Source: Lingula anatina (lineage: Eukaryota > Brachiopoda > Lingulata > Lingulida > Lingulidae). Taken from it: a stretch of 64,000 bases of DNA. Positions 51,901-58,600 of the stretch are shown here, piece by piece. A program made the translations under genes and the position numbers. A model generated the notes under the pieces. It saw nothing but the letters and a program-made list of their open reading frames with translations, made no database searches and had not been told where the DNA came from. The stretch covers positions 653,805 through 717,804 of the forward strand of contig NW_019774736.1 in assembly GCF_001039355.2 (NCBI RefSeq), read 5' to 3'. Positions within the stretch are counted from its first letter, which is position 1. Each line of letters starts with the position of its first letter.

Positions 51901-52376
51901 GCCAATGAATCTAACCTGCAAGTGATACATGCACAGCCCCTTATATTACAGGAAAATGGTGAAAGCGGAAAATGACTAGAGAACTAATAATAGGATCTGG
52001 ATTATATCTGAATGTTCATTTACCATATCAGAAGCAGCAGGGATGTGGGTTACCGACAAACAAATATTTTGTTCTTTGATGGATTTCTTATTGTGCTATG
52101 GGGCTTCAAAAACATTAATTAAGTTTGATATCATACAACCACAATCAGTTGCAACGAACGAAAGTTACCGGGAAAGTCCCAATCATTTTCATTTTTCACT
52201 CACTTCAATGGTAACAGATTTCGCCATTTTAATACTCACATCCACAATTTATATGTACATTAAGCAACTTACGGTTACAAACTCGCTGTTTACAAAAACA
52301 AACACATTTTAACAAGTCTTATTTGCATTTACCGCTGATTTTACTTACGATGTCCATCACACAGCACAACCTCCAT
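23406..52376 (-). CDS. TTF2: Transcription termination factor 2 (SNF2-family helicase, lodestar orthologue), multi-exon
   Basis: In animals TTF2 is a dsDNA-dependent ATPase that releases RNA polymerase II transcripts, notably at mitotic entry. I could place 22 coding exons, each with GT-AG borders and matching phase: 52349-52376, 50536-50644, 50241-50327, 50015-50087, 49746-49799, 48744-49436, 48403-48547, 47976-48119, 47542-47641, 47124-47263, 42120-42248, 41811-41964, 41244-41361, 40607-40800, 40298-40365, 40089-40177, 39822-39913, 39329-39545, 38918-39067, then (after one exon I cannot find) 29389-29542, 24213-24295 and 23734-23808. The protein starts MEVVLCDGH with a GRF zinc finger (C6, H9, C32, C38), has an acidic low-complexity middle, Walker A DDMGLGKT (K532), DEGH (679-682), TGTPIQN (about 707-713), then [17 protein letters not shown] and [11 protein letters not shown]. 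About 1120-1160 residues fits the human length of 1162. The last, unconserved exon (23406-23667) is doubtful. Confidence 0.93.
23734..23808 (-). CDS. TTF2: TTF2 exon (motif VI)
   Basis: Encodes [20 protein letters not shown] and VHIHR, the arginine-finger motif VI (human [20 protein letters not shown]). Donor GTAAGG. The expected next segment, FVCEGTVEEKI-like, is not seen to the left within the window. Confidence 0.96.
24213..24295 (-). CDS. TTF2: TTF2 exon (motif V)
   Basis: Encodes [20 protein letters not shown] and LFLLDIHW, matching human [20 protein letters not shown] and LFLLDMHW. Confidence 0.96.
24490..24713. mobile_element. Foldback MITE, Harbinger-type, with TAA target duplication
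   Basis: The left arm GACCCCGTTCACATGAAAAG and the reverse-complemented right arm GACTCCGTTCACATGAAAAG continue as near-perfect inverted repeats of about 65 bp, through TCTATTTTCTAAAAATC and the GATCAC region, around a GC-richer centre of about 90 bp. It is flanked on both sides by TAA (24487-24489 and 24714-24716). A 3-bp TWA duplication is characteristic of PIF/Harbinger elements. No coding capacity. It lies in a TTF2 intron. Confidence 0.85.
25245..25680 (+). repeat. Interspersed repeat with internal duplication, copy A
   Basis: Two tandem, diverged halves (about 25245-25477 and 25478-25680) share TTTCCGCTTAGAATATG-like, TTTGGAAAAT and CCTGAATCAGTGGTTTAACA blocks. A third, partial copy lies at about 58010-58160. 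No coding potential. I do not know the family. Confidence 0.7.
28355..28449. repeat. (TAAA)n microsatellite
   Basis: About 95 bases of imperfect AAAT/TAAA tetranucleotide repeat. A shorter pure run of the same kind is at 47310-47332. Confidence 0.9.
28525..29207 (-). mobile_element. Decayed LINE-like fragment (tentative)
   Basis: On the minus strand, a frame at 29207-28911 contains [10 protein letters not shown], reminiscent of the GGDFN motif of LINE endonucleases. A second frame at 28815-28525 contains [20 protein letters not shown] then [12 protein letters not shown], reminiscent of the LWN-N--I...K...F--W---GI C-terminal part of LINE polyproteins. The reverse transcriptase between them is missing, so this would be an internally deleted relic. 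Confidence 0.35.
29389..29542 (-). CDS. TTF2: TTF2 exon for helicase C-lobe (motif IV)
   Basis: Encodes [19 protein letters not shown] and [20 protein letters not shown], matching human [20 protein letters not shown] and [20 protein letters not shown]. It needs two bases from a preceding exon, whereas exon 19 ends in phase 0, so one exon of length 3n+2 is missing from 29543-38917. Confidence 0.95.
30498..30821 (-). pseudogene. Possible relic of a GPCR 3' part (tentative)
   Basis: A 107-codon minus-strand frame contains [20 protein letters not shown] followed 15-20 residues later by a second hydrophobic stretch ([20 protein letters not shown]). The order Lys/Gln-rich loop, LLCYIP (TM6 F/LxxCYxP-like) and a second helix is what a rhodopsin-class receptor end would show, but there is no NPxxY and no upstream TM1-5. 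It could be chance. Confidence 0.25.
30940..31080 (+). repeat. Dispersed repeat pair, copy A (partner 55640-55790)
   Basis: Shares TAGTTTCAAACA, AAATACCAAA, CATTGTTTCAT, ATGATATTTGAA and CTGCTTTCTTTCTGTGCTAT in the same order with 55640-55790. Moderately diverged, no coding potential. Confidence 0.65.
31290..31542. mobile_element. Short inverted-repeat element, GGCCCTTTTACAC ends (tentative)
   Basis: The left end AGGCCCTTTTACACTGTGAT and the reverse-complemented right end AAGGCCCTTTTCACATCAGC bracket about 250 bp with no ORF. GTATACTT-type sequences also recur near both ends. No target-site duplication was identified. Confidence 0.45.
32150..33163 (+). repeat. Foldback/minisatellite repeat family, copy 2
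   Basis: Diverged, shorter copy of 10844-12465. It opens with GATCAGAG and the hairpin GAGGTG-ATAC-CACCTC, then TTGTACCACCAGCTGGAG, has roughly one and a half 146-bp units (about 32330-32530) and the same middle, and ends GAGCTGGTGGTACAA with a matching inverted partner just inside. The GC minisatellite is reduced to a remnant near 33090. Confidence 0.8.
33940..33964. repeat. Poly(T) tract
   Basis: About 25 uninterrupted T. On the minus strand this is an A-run that might be a retroposon tail, but no body is recognised. Confidence 0.85.
38304..38372 (+). repeat. tRNA-like SINE head or tRNA pseudogene
   Basis: GGGCGAGTGGTAAAATCC resembles the A box and D-arm of a tRNA-Ser/Leu type, then GGCTGATAAAC resembles an anticodon arm, and GTGGTTTTAATTCCCACTC is a degenerate B box/T-arm that can pair (GAGTGG with CCACTC). 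A T-rich stretch follows. It lies in the large TTF2 intron. Acceptor-stem pairing is poor, so a functional tRNA is unlikely. Confidence 0.5.
38918..39067 (-). CDS. TTF2: TTF2 exon 19
   Basis: Encodes [16 protein letters not shown], matching human GLVLSLEEQLSALTL, then a Ser-rich linker to STK. Fifty codons, phase 0 at both ends. Confidence 0.93.
39329..39545 (-). CDS. TTF2: TTF2 exon 18
   Basis: Begins [15 protein letters not shown], has a variable Gly/Ser-rich insert, and ends [19 protein letters not shown], the strongly conserved [15 protein letters not shown] block. The donor AAT|GTGAGA gives phase 0. Confidence 0.93.
39822..39913 (-). CDS. TTF2: TTF2 exon 17
   Basis: Encodes [20 protein letters not shown] and [10 protein letters not shown], the LP-K--- and LS-EE--VY segments that follow RRTK in TTF2. 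Confidence 0.93.
40089..40177 (-). CDS. TTF2: TTF2 exon 16
   Basis: Encodes [19 protein letters not shown], matching human [17 protein letters not shown]; the LLLRRTK stretch is a hallmark of SNF2 ATPases. Confidence 0.95.
40298..40365 (-). CDS. TTF2: TTF2 exon 15
   Basis: Encodes [17 protein letters not shown], close to human [17 protein letters not shown]. Confidence 0.94.
40607..40800 (-). CDS. TTF2: TTF2 exon 14 (DEGH box, motifs II and III)
   Basis: Encodes [19 protein letters not shown] (Walker B, DEGH in place of human DEAH) and [23 protein letters not shown] is known in Rad5/HLTF-type SNF2 proteins and should be functional. Confidence 0.96.
41244..41361 (-). CDS. TTF2: TTF2 exon 13
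   Basis: Encodes [18 protein letters not shown], matching human YDIVITTYSLVAKEIP, then a variable charged insert. Phase-0 end with GTAACT donor. Confidence 0.93.
41811..41964 (-). CDS. TTF2: TTF2 exon 12 (motif Ia)
   Basis: Encodes [15 protein letters not shown] and [10 protein letters not shown], nearly identical to human GTLIICPASLIHHW and YLYHGPNRD. Confidence 0.95.
42120..42248 (-). CDS. TTF2: TTF2 exon 11 (Walker A, motif I)
   Basis: Encodes [19 protein letters not shown] and SEWLSKD. K532 of GKT is the expected ATP-binding lysine. The donor (T|GTGAAG) is weak but is the one that gives the right phase for exon 12. Confidence 0.93.
42979..43920 (+). pseudogene. Broken Harbinger transposase N-terminus, copy A
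   Basis: Leaving aside the insert at 42990-43701 and one TTATT copy, the frame reads ATG GCT CTT ATT GCT ..., giving [14 protein letters not shown], a stop, then [20 protein letters not shown] and [18 protein letters not shown]. The [13 protein letters not shown] and FDRAGILF signatures are typical of the N-terminal part of invertebrate Harbinger transposases. The in-frame stop, the insertion and the absence of the DDE domain make it dead. Confidence 0.7.
42990..43701. mobile_element. Nested 712-bp element, CCCAGCGGGCA ends, copy A
   Basis: The left end is CCCAGCGGGCA and the right end TGCCTGCTGGG (inverse CCCAGCAGGCA). It is flanked by a direct TTATT duplication (42985-42989, 43702-43706). 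Both subterminal regions are full of AACGTTG/CAACGTTGA motifs in both orientations. It contains only a 62-codon ORF, so it is non-autonomous. It interrupts the Harbinger transposase reading frame. I do not assign a superfamily. Confidence 0.8.
44511..44777. other. Assembly gap (267 N)
   Basis: A run of N. Both sides belong to the same duplicated sequence, so the gap size is probably not real. ORFs spanning it are artefacts. Confidence 1.
44963..45674. mobile_element. Nested 712-bp element, copy B
   Basis: Same element and same TTATT flanks as at 42990-43701. The identical insertion point shows it is a duplicate (or second allele) of one insertion rather than an independent event. Confidence 0.8.
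45680..45893 (+). pseudogene. Broken Harbinger transposase N-terminus, copy B
   Basis: Duplicate of the remnant described for copy A, with the same stop codon and the same [13 protein letters not shown] signature. A separate 123-codon plus-strand frame follows at 46175-46546, which I do not recognise. Confidence 0.65.
47124..47263 (-). CDS. TTF2: TTF2 exon 10 (helicase Q region)
   Basis: Encodes [20 protein letters not shown] then PPGGIL, the start of the SNF2 ATPase domain. Its phase-1 end joins the GCT of ADDMGLGKT in exon 11, across an intron of about 4.9 kb that holds the Harbinger element and the assembly gap. Confidence 0.95.
47521..47554 (-). repeat. 17-bp perfect tandem duplication covering the exon 9 splice donor
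   Basis: TTACCTGTGTATAGTCT occurs twice in a row (47521-47537 and 47538-47554). On the minus strand each unit contains ...ACACAG|GTAA, so two equally good donors lie 17 bases apart. The inner one (exon end 47542) keeps the TTF2 frame. Confidence 0.9.
47542..47641 (-). CDS. TTF2: TTF2 exon 9
   Basis: Encodes [20 protein letters not shown], matching the GRMTA... and SVTSEAIGQLHR segment of vertebrate TTF2. Its donor sits in a perfect 17-bp tandem duplication, so a second identical donor lies 17 bases downstream. Confidence 0.9.
47976..48119 (-). CDS. TTF2: TTF2 exon 8
   Basis: Pro/Gln-rich linker ([29 protein letters not shown]) between the helical segment and the helicase core. Phase 1 at both ends; acceptor TTTGCAG, donor GTATTT. 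Confidence 0.85.
48403..48547 (-). CDS. TTF2: TTF2 exon 7 (helical linker)
   Basis: Encodes [20 protein letters not shown], which aligns with human ALPDKGQKLIKQIQELEEVL. This is a short amphipathic or coiled-coil helix conserved in TTF2. Confidence 0.92.
48744..49436 (-). CDS. TTF2: TTF2 exon 6 (acidic, Ser-rich linker, 231 codons)
   Basis: The large central exon covers residues 118-348. It contains an Asp run followed by CVIVDVKP, parallel to the human acidic DDVVFVSSKP stretch and resembling a SUMO-interaction motif. It also has two Ser/Asp-rich clusters ([23 protein letters not shown]) that are plausible CK2 sites, and a charged helical end ([19 protein letters not shown]). The region is expected to be disordered. 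Borders are TTTCTACAG and GTAAAA. Confidence 0.92.
49746..49799 (-). CDS. TTF2: TTF2 exon 5 (short, probable)
   Basis: An 18-codon phase-0 exon after a CTTTTTAAG acceptor, ending CTGGACAG before GTTTGT. It is not conserved enough to recognise. A second possible acceptor 21 bases further in keeps the same frame. Skipping it would also keep frame, so it may be optional. Confidence 0.55.
50015..50087 (-). CDS. TTF2: TTF2 exon 4 (second Cys cluster)
   Basis: Encodes [18 protein letters not shown], matching the human LFFRCIRSKAEGKRWCG segment that closes the N-terminal conserved block. It ends in phase 0 with donor GTTAGT. Confidence 0.9.
50241..50327 (-). CDS. TTF2: TTF2 exon 3
   Basis: Encodes [14 protein letters not shown] and matches the human CLLHEDFVVELQGL segment after the zinc finger. 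The acceptor is TTCTTTTAG and the donor GTAGGA. Confidence 0.9.
50536..50644 (-). CDS. TTF2: TTF2 exon 2 (GRF zinc finger)
   Basis: Encodes [19 protein letters not shown] and a second cysteine at C38. This is the body of the GRF-type zinc finger, a DNA-binding module also found in NEIL3, APE2 and TOP3A. A poly-T/CAAG acceptor precedes it and GTAATT follows. Confidence 0.93.
50798..50857. repeat. 60-bp direct repeat in TTF2 intron 1, first copy
   Basis: Matches 51466-51525 at about 58 of 60 positions. On the minus strand it contains a good acceptor (CCTGTTGTTTCAG) followed by a frame beginning [12 protein letters not shown]. Confidence 0.85.
50891..51193. mobile_element. 303-bp MITE with 32-bp inverted repeats
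   Basis: The arms at 50891-50922 and 51162-51193 begin AAAGGCCTCAAAAAGTTGGA and match at 31 of 32 positions as inverted repeats. The interior has no significant ORF and a GC-rich patch near the left arm. It lies between the two 60-bp direct repeats in TTF2 intron 1. Target duplication is not clear. Confidence 0.8.
51466..51525. repeat. 60-bp direct repeat in TTF2 intron 1, second copy
   Basis: Partner of 50798-50857. The minus-strand frame after the acceptor-like CAG reads [12 protein letters not shown], differing by one residue. Confidence 0.85.
51601..51738. repeat. Inverted repeat with G/C homopolymer arms
   Basis: GCTCCATACAATCC followed by a C run (51601-51623) is mirrored by a G run plus GGATTGTATGGAGC (51716-51738). 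The loop of about 90 bases includes a (TA)n stretch. It could be a tiny foldback element. Confidence 0.75.
52349..52376 (-). CDS. TTF2: TTF2 exon 1 (start codon, residues 1-9)
   Basis: The ATG at 52376 gives MEVVLCDGH, close to the human MEEVRCPEH start, and supplies the first two zinc ligands C6 and H9. The donor is GTAAGT. It ends after one base of a codon, which exon 2 completes in frame. Confidence 0.9.
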
Positions 52377-52647
52377 TCTATTCTATATTATTTTGTAAAT
52401 GTACTAGTTAGAAATCTCGCGGGAATCAACGCGAGGAACTTCCTTCGCCAATCATGTCCCTTCAAATTGAGAACGAGGCATATGTTTAAAGATGGACGTC
52501 TTAGTGATGAGAAAAGTGGTGAAAGACAAAACTTTGCGCTTATATGATCCATAAGGGCTATAAAATAACAACGTTCAATCATCTCAAAATCTGACTTATT
52601 TTTAATATGAGGATTTTTCTCTTTTCAATACTTTTTTTGGAGCAACA
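52377..52647. promoter_or_regulatory. Bidirectional promoter between TTF2 and the acyltransferase gene
   Basis: Only 271 bp separate the two divergent start codons (TTF2 ATG at 52376 on minus; acyltransferase ATG at 52648 on plus). No TATA box is obvious. A CpG-bearing TCTCGCGGGAATCAACGCGA patch lies at about 52415-52435 and resembles the TCTCGCGAGA-type promoter element of animal housekeeping genes. Transcription start sites were inferred, not seen. Confidence 0.7.
52492..52554 (+). other. Possible upstream ORF (20 codons)
   Basis: ATG in good context (AAAGATGG) opens MDVLVMRKVVKDKTLRLYDP and stops, out of frame with and 93 bases upstream of the proposed acyltransferase start. If transcription starts before 52492 it would be an upstream ORF in the 5' UTR. 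Confidence 0.35.
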
Positions 52648-52673
52648 ATGCATACGAAGACAACAACAGAAAG
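52648..52673 (+). CDS. GPCAT1: Acyltransferase exon 1 (start)
   Basis: Encodes MHTKTTTE plus two bases. The donor AG|GTAGGT is strong and the phase fits the TGAGGAC start of exon 2, giving ...TESEDNQNG. Alternatively translation could start at the in-frame ATG in exon 2 (residue 20). Confidence 0.65.
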
Positions 52674-55600
52674 GTAGGTTTGTTAGATCTACACTCCAAT
52701 TTTGCTTCGGTATTTGGTCGACCTCGCATGACACGCAGGAAAGGCCATATAACATTCTGTGGTAGAAAGGTCAGTAAGTTCCTGAATGCAATAGTTGGAA
52801 AAACGGACAACTAGCACCACCTACAATCGTCACCCCTACTATAAAGGTACTTACCGCAGGTAATCTTAAGGCCTCAAATACATGTGCCGTGGGTAGCCCC
52901 ATGTATAGCCTTGTGCTTCCCAGTATGTCAGTGATCATAGTATTTAAACTGATGTGTGAACTGATAGAAACCCTTTGTTTGTATAAAAGGACAGCAACTG
53001 CCAATGATTTGCTAAATTGTCTGATATTTCACATATGTCTAAGGCTAACAACATGGTAACAGTTTGAAATTTCAGGCAATTCAATGTAGTAAGTTGTGCA
53101 TGTCTACTGGTGTACTATTAATTCTTATTTAGCTACACCAGGCAATCATTATGTATTAAGTTAGATTTTTTAAAAATGATTAGAAATAAAACATTTAGAA
53201 TGGCTAATAACATTTATGGGATACAGTAAAAGCAATCATTACATTGTGCATAACTCATTTAAAAGATTAAAAATTCAAAATAACATGTGGCAAGCAACTG
53301 TATCCTACTCATTCTTATTCTACCAGCTTGAGAGGAACCTGAGCATATGGAGTAGTGCCCCGTTTAACTGTTTTGAATCTCAAGCAGGTTTTTTCTCAAA
53401 AAGACATGCTATTTAGAAAAAAAACAAACTTTTAACTGATAAATTTGTATTCAAAAATTATAGCAGCTTACAATTTAATTTTATATAAATACCATTCACA
53501 CTTAGTTCAGTGTATTATTGGATTTTGTATTAATGTCACTTTTTATCTGATAGTAATGCAATGTTCATTGATGTTTTTCATTATATTTATATTTAAACTG
53601 CCTGCTGACAGATAATAATTGTTATAATTCTAACACTTGATATATAATTCTTAGTCTACCAAATGGCAGAGAGGAATTTTTGGATTGAATTTGTAATATA
53701 AGTTTAAAACTTTTTAATAGCATTTTCATGAACTAGTACCAGTACCTGCTTGTGTTTCAGTGAGGACAACCAAAATGGAGAAACAATTTTTATGGATAAG
53801 GACATTCCAAGCATTCAAAAATCATCAATAGAACTAGGTCAAATAAAGGAAGGCAGAACCGAAGTTAAGGGTCCTACTGGTATTGTAGAGGTATGGGAAT
53901 AAACTTTTTACAGTTAAAAGGTCACTCATATGCTTTATCCACTTTATACTTTGTTGTTATATATGATGCCTAATATACCTACAGCTGGCAAGGTGGATTT
54001 AGATGTATTGCCCGATATTTAGTCATTCCACCCTTTTCTTTTACCAGAGTAAGATGCTATAAAAGTAATTTAACAACATTTCAGGTTGCCAAAAAGAAGA
54101 ATGTTGTAGAGAAGCTGATATATGTCATATCAGTTGCAACAGTTTTCTTCTTGGCTCATGCTGTAATCACAATCCAGTGGGTGCTGCCTTATTACTATGC
54201 TGTCAGTGCGCCTATTTTAATTTTGATTAGAATAATCTTATACTGGTATGTATCATTTTTGGGTATCTTTATGATTCAGTTGGATAGAATATGAACTGTA
54301 GTTTTATTCATATAATTTCTTACTATTCATTATTTTACTATGTATGGAAAAAGTTAATTATACTACATGCAGTGCATTTACTACTGTAATAATATCATGC
54401 AGTGTATTTTATACTTGTATAAAATTTATAAAAGAGTGGAGTGCCTTCTTAGCTTCTAAAGTCACTTGATGTATCTGTTTTCAGTTCAATTCAAAAATGT
54501 GAGACAGAAGTCATGTAAGGTCACATGAATAATGCACAGTGATTGTACCCTGATAATGTTGTTTTTCAGGAAATTGAAGTGGCAGCTGTTCATGCTGGAT
54601 TTCTGCTACCTAGGAAACACATTATGCTATGTGTACATGTGGTAAAGAAGGAAAATCCTTTTAATCTATCTTATCCCAATAAAGGGTACAGATTGTAGTC
54701 AAATTACCTATATTAGAAGCATGATAGTTATTTTAGAACCTACCTAACATATTATGAAGGATATTATGTCTTTGAAACATTATCTTAATGAGGTCAGTCA
54801 AAGTATGTTAAGGTAGTTCAAGACTGTTTCATTTATCCTTACTGACCTATGTAGAGGTGAATGGTTTTAAGAGATTGAAGGCTGTAGAAAGAACTCTTTA
54901 ACAACTTGAAGACCTGGATAAACATTTCTTGTAAATGCCTACTTGATATGAAATAGAGTTCTACAATGAGTTATCCCCATTGTTTTAAAGAAAACTTTGA
55001 GACTAAGAAGAAATACTGTAGCAAACCTTTACTACATATCAATTGCATCGATTATTTATGTCTGGCAATCTTTGTTCATTGTCATTGATGTTTCATGCTT
55101 TCTTTTCAGGGCTGCTCCTGCTAATGACAGTTTTTTCCTTCTTGTGTTTTCTATTGCAAATGGCCCATTAGTATTTGGAGCACTTATGTTCAGAAATGCA
55201 TTGGTTTTCCATAGCTTAGATAAAATGACATCAGTTTATATTCACCTCCTGCCAGCATACTTAACATTCGGGTAAGGTTTTTTTCAGTTAAATTATTAAT
55301 GTATGAGTGAATTTTGTGAGTCATTCAGTAGAATTAGAATGATTGCTTCGAAAACTCTGATACTGGAACTTCCATTTGCAACTAATGTTGCAGTCTCAAC
55401 CCGAGACCTTTGACTTCTATGCACTCAGGGTGGCCATGCTTTTATTATAATTTAGCAGCTACAAAAATTGGCATGAGATAGTAATCTGTTTCTGACTTAA
55501 TTCTGCAACTACATAAGACATAATCATGAAATTTTAGCATGGCTGACTACTAGGTTGCAATACGGTGCCATTTTGTGATTTTCCGTTCTTTGCTTAGGAG

Positions 55601-58600
55601 ACATGTGCCTTAATTATGATGCTCCGTTTAAAGATATCCAAATTTTGCCATACAACCTGACCATGTTCTACCATATAGTTTCAAACAGTATAATTTTTAA
55701 ATAGAGAAATACCAAAGGGCATTGTTTCATTTCATTCCCAAAAAATGATATTTGAACGAATATTTCCTGCTTTCTTTCTGTGCTATATATATATATTTTT
55801 TCTGGAAGTAAATATATGGTAGTTTACTTCTTGGAGCACAATCCAAGATATCATTTTAACTGCAAAGACTAAGGGCCCATTTAGATGCTGATCAATCAGT
55901 GGCGGATCCAGAGATATTTTCTGACAGTCTTCCAAATTATCTTTGTTGATCCATCCTCCATTTTGACCGTCTTCTGACAGAAAACATACAATACCCGTCA
56001 ATGTAAACTTCAAAATCTGACAGTCTTCTGGAAGATCCAGAAGACGGGCTAAATCTGCCCCTGATCAAGATACCAATAACAGATACAGGGGACATTGTCG
56101 TCAGGTGTCAAAGCAATTGGTTTGTGGGATAAGTCTATCACCATTGCAGATAAAATCACCTAATATGGTATTGGGCAGGTGTAGGTATTAATGAAAGTAT
56201 GAAGAACAATTGAGTTGGACAAATTTTTGATAAGGTCTTTATAACTGTTGTAAGGTGTGCTTGTAAAGGTCCATTGAAAATTGGTGTTATATAACATTAT
56301 TAATGACAAAATCTAAACTGTGTGATTGTAAGAAAATCAGCTGCACCCCTTTGCAGTAATCATGCATGCCCCCTTTTAGCTGTCTATAATAGAGAAAATC
56401 AAGAAACTAAAACACATTAGTCCAAAAACCGCTGATATGGCATCATCAGCAAAATGACCATACCCAGTACTATCTGTAGATGAATAAAAGCCATGAACAG
56501 AAGGTGGTAATATTATAATAACTAGTATTATGTTAAGTCATTTGATAGCCTGGTTTTGGCTAATGGGGTATATGTCCTTAATAAAAACTATTGAACTTAT
56601 TAACTTAATTGAAAAAAGGTTTAGTCACAGACTTCATGCACTTGGTGATGTATTTGACACAATTTGTGTCCATTATATAGGGCATAAACACTAGAGAACA
56701 CTAGAGAAACTTAATACTAGTACTTTTCCTCCTGTTTTCCACTTCCTCAACAATACAGGGTAAGAGCATTATTTATCACATGCAGTCAGTATCAGGTATT
56801 ACTGTTATTAATTTGCAATTTAATGACATATATATTGATATGAATTTTCATATAATTTTTAGACTTTTATATCAATAGCTATGCGGTGTACTTGAGTAAG
56901 CATTCTGTTGTCACATTTAGATCCAAGTTTTATGGCATTAAATTCAATTATATTAGGGCCATAGTAAATATTATATGATTGTTTTATCATATTGAACCAC
57001 CACATAATCTTATCACAGATGACAATTTTTGAATACATATACATATAGTTTGTATTTTGTTATTTTTTAGTATACGTTGGTTTCCGGGTTCCTGCTCGGT
57101 GTATTGGTATCAACCATTTATATCTGTATTCCAAGCACCCTCTTTTATATGGCTATTGGTGGTACCATTGGGAATTGTCTTAGGGCATTCTGTAAGTATG
57201 CTGATTATTTCATGAAGTTCTTATTATAGATTGAATTGTTTCATTTCTGTTTGAGAACTGTACAAGTAAAGCCAGAAAAAACTTCTTATTTACTGCCTTA
57301 CATACATTCTTTTGGGTAATAAATAAATCTTCAGTGATCAGTGACCAAAGTAATTAACATTTACCTCACCTCAAAGTAAAAAGGTGTTACGTAAGTTGGT
57401 GATTTTAGCTTTGAGTTGCCTATGCTTATAAATTGCAACGAAAATATATAAATGCCGATATTTTATATTCTTAGGGGTTTTTCATTGTTTTAAACCAGTA
57501 CAAAGATAGATGCATTATTGAATAATTATATGCAGGAAAAATTTTTTTTGGTATCTGGATGATCAGGGTTACAATATCCTTAAGCATTTCAGTTTTTACA
57601 GCACGCAACTTTAAAAAACATTCATTTGGTTTGGAATGAGTACAATTTCAGTTCTCTTTGTAGTTTATATGAATTGGAATATCGCATGCATAAGATTAGA
57701 ACTGATCAGCCATGTAAAAAGGTCATTATGCTAAATGTTACACTTAGGAAAAAGAGTTTGGAAATGACTAGTGTTGTTTATGAAATCTGCCATGTTTTGC
57801 TTTAACTGATAATTGAAATGTCCACTTTTTTCAGGCATTATACATCATTGTGGTAATTTTAATCATCAAGCCAAAGAAGGAATTCCTTGACAGTTACAGA
57901 TACTTGACAGGAAAAGAGAGTTCTCTGGTCTTCAAGATAATTAACATATGTGGGCCTAAGTAAGTATAACTACACAGGTGAACAATATTTGACCTAATTA
58001 AATATATGTGCACATCCACAGGACTGGGTGACAACAGTGGGACATGCGTATCAAAATTTCAACATGGTGTCGACCTTGTGAACCTGCTTGCCGCTTAGAA
58101 TATGCACCATATTGCCTTATATTAATAAATTTTGGAAAATGTAACATTAAACACATATAATTATGATCAAGCTAGTAAATGCAAATATTGTTTTTTGTTT
58201 GGCAGCAGTATTCAAGATTGATTCCGATGCTCTATCTCCTGTTGTAGTTGATGGTTTTTATAGGTAGACACTTTGTGTCTGGACATAATTAGTCCCTTGG
58301 CCCAATTTCTAAACTGCTTAACCTATGAGTTTGAAAAAGATACAGTGACTACATACCCATCAGTCCTGAGTGTCATTTCTGTGCGATCATTGTTATTATT
58401 TGATTTCAATAAATAATACCGCAGTAATGGTGCTGATAACTTTGAAGAGGTATGGACACTGAGAAAAATAAATTTCTTGATGAAATATACCTGTTGTTTC
58501 CACAAGCAGTGGCAGTTAAGTAGCCATATTCTTTATTTAATTGAGGCCTATGGCTTTAGGATAAACTTCTGAGCTATAAGGGAGTTTCATATGATTGTTA

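Larger units (their letters stand above)
23668..52375. other. Introns of TTF2 (gene-free stretches)
   Basis: The longest introns are 24296-29388, 29543-38917 (with one exon not found), 42249-47123 and 50645-52348. The repeats in them are listed separately. Outside those I see only AT-rich sequence, microsatellites and chance ORFs, for example the 111-codon plus-strand frame at 37227-37562, which I do not recognise. Confidence 0.6.
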
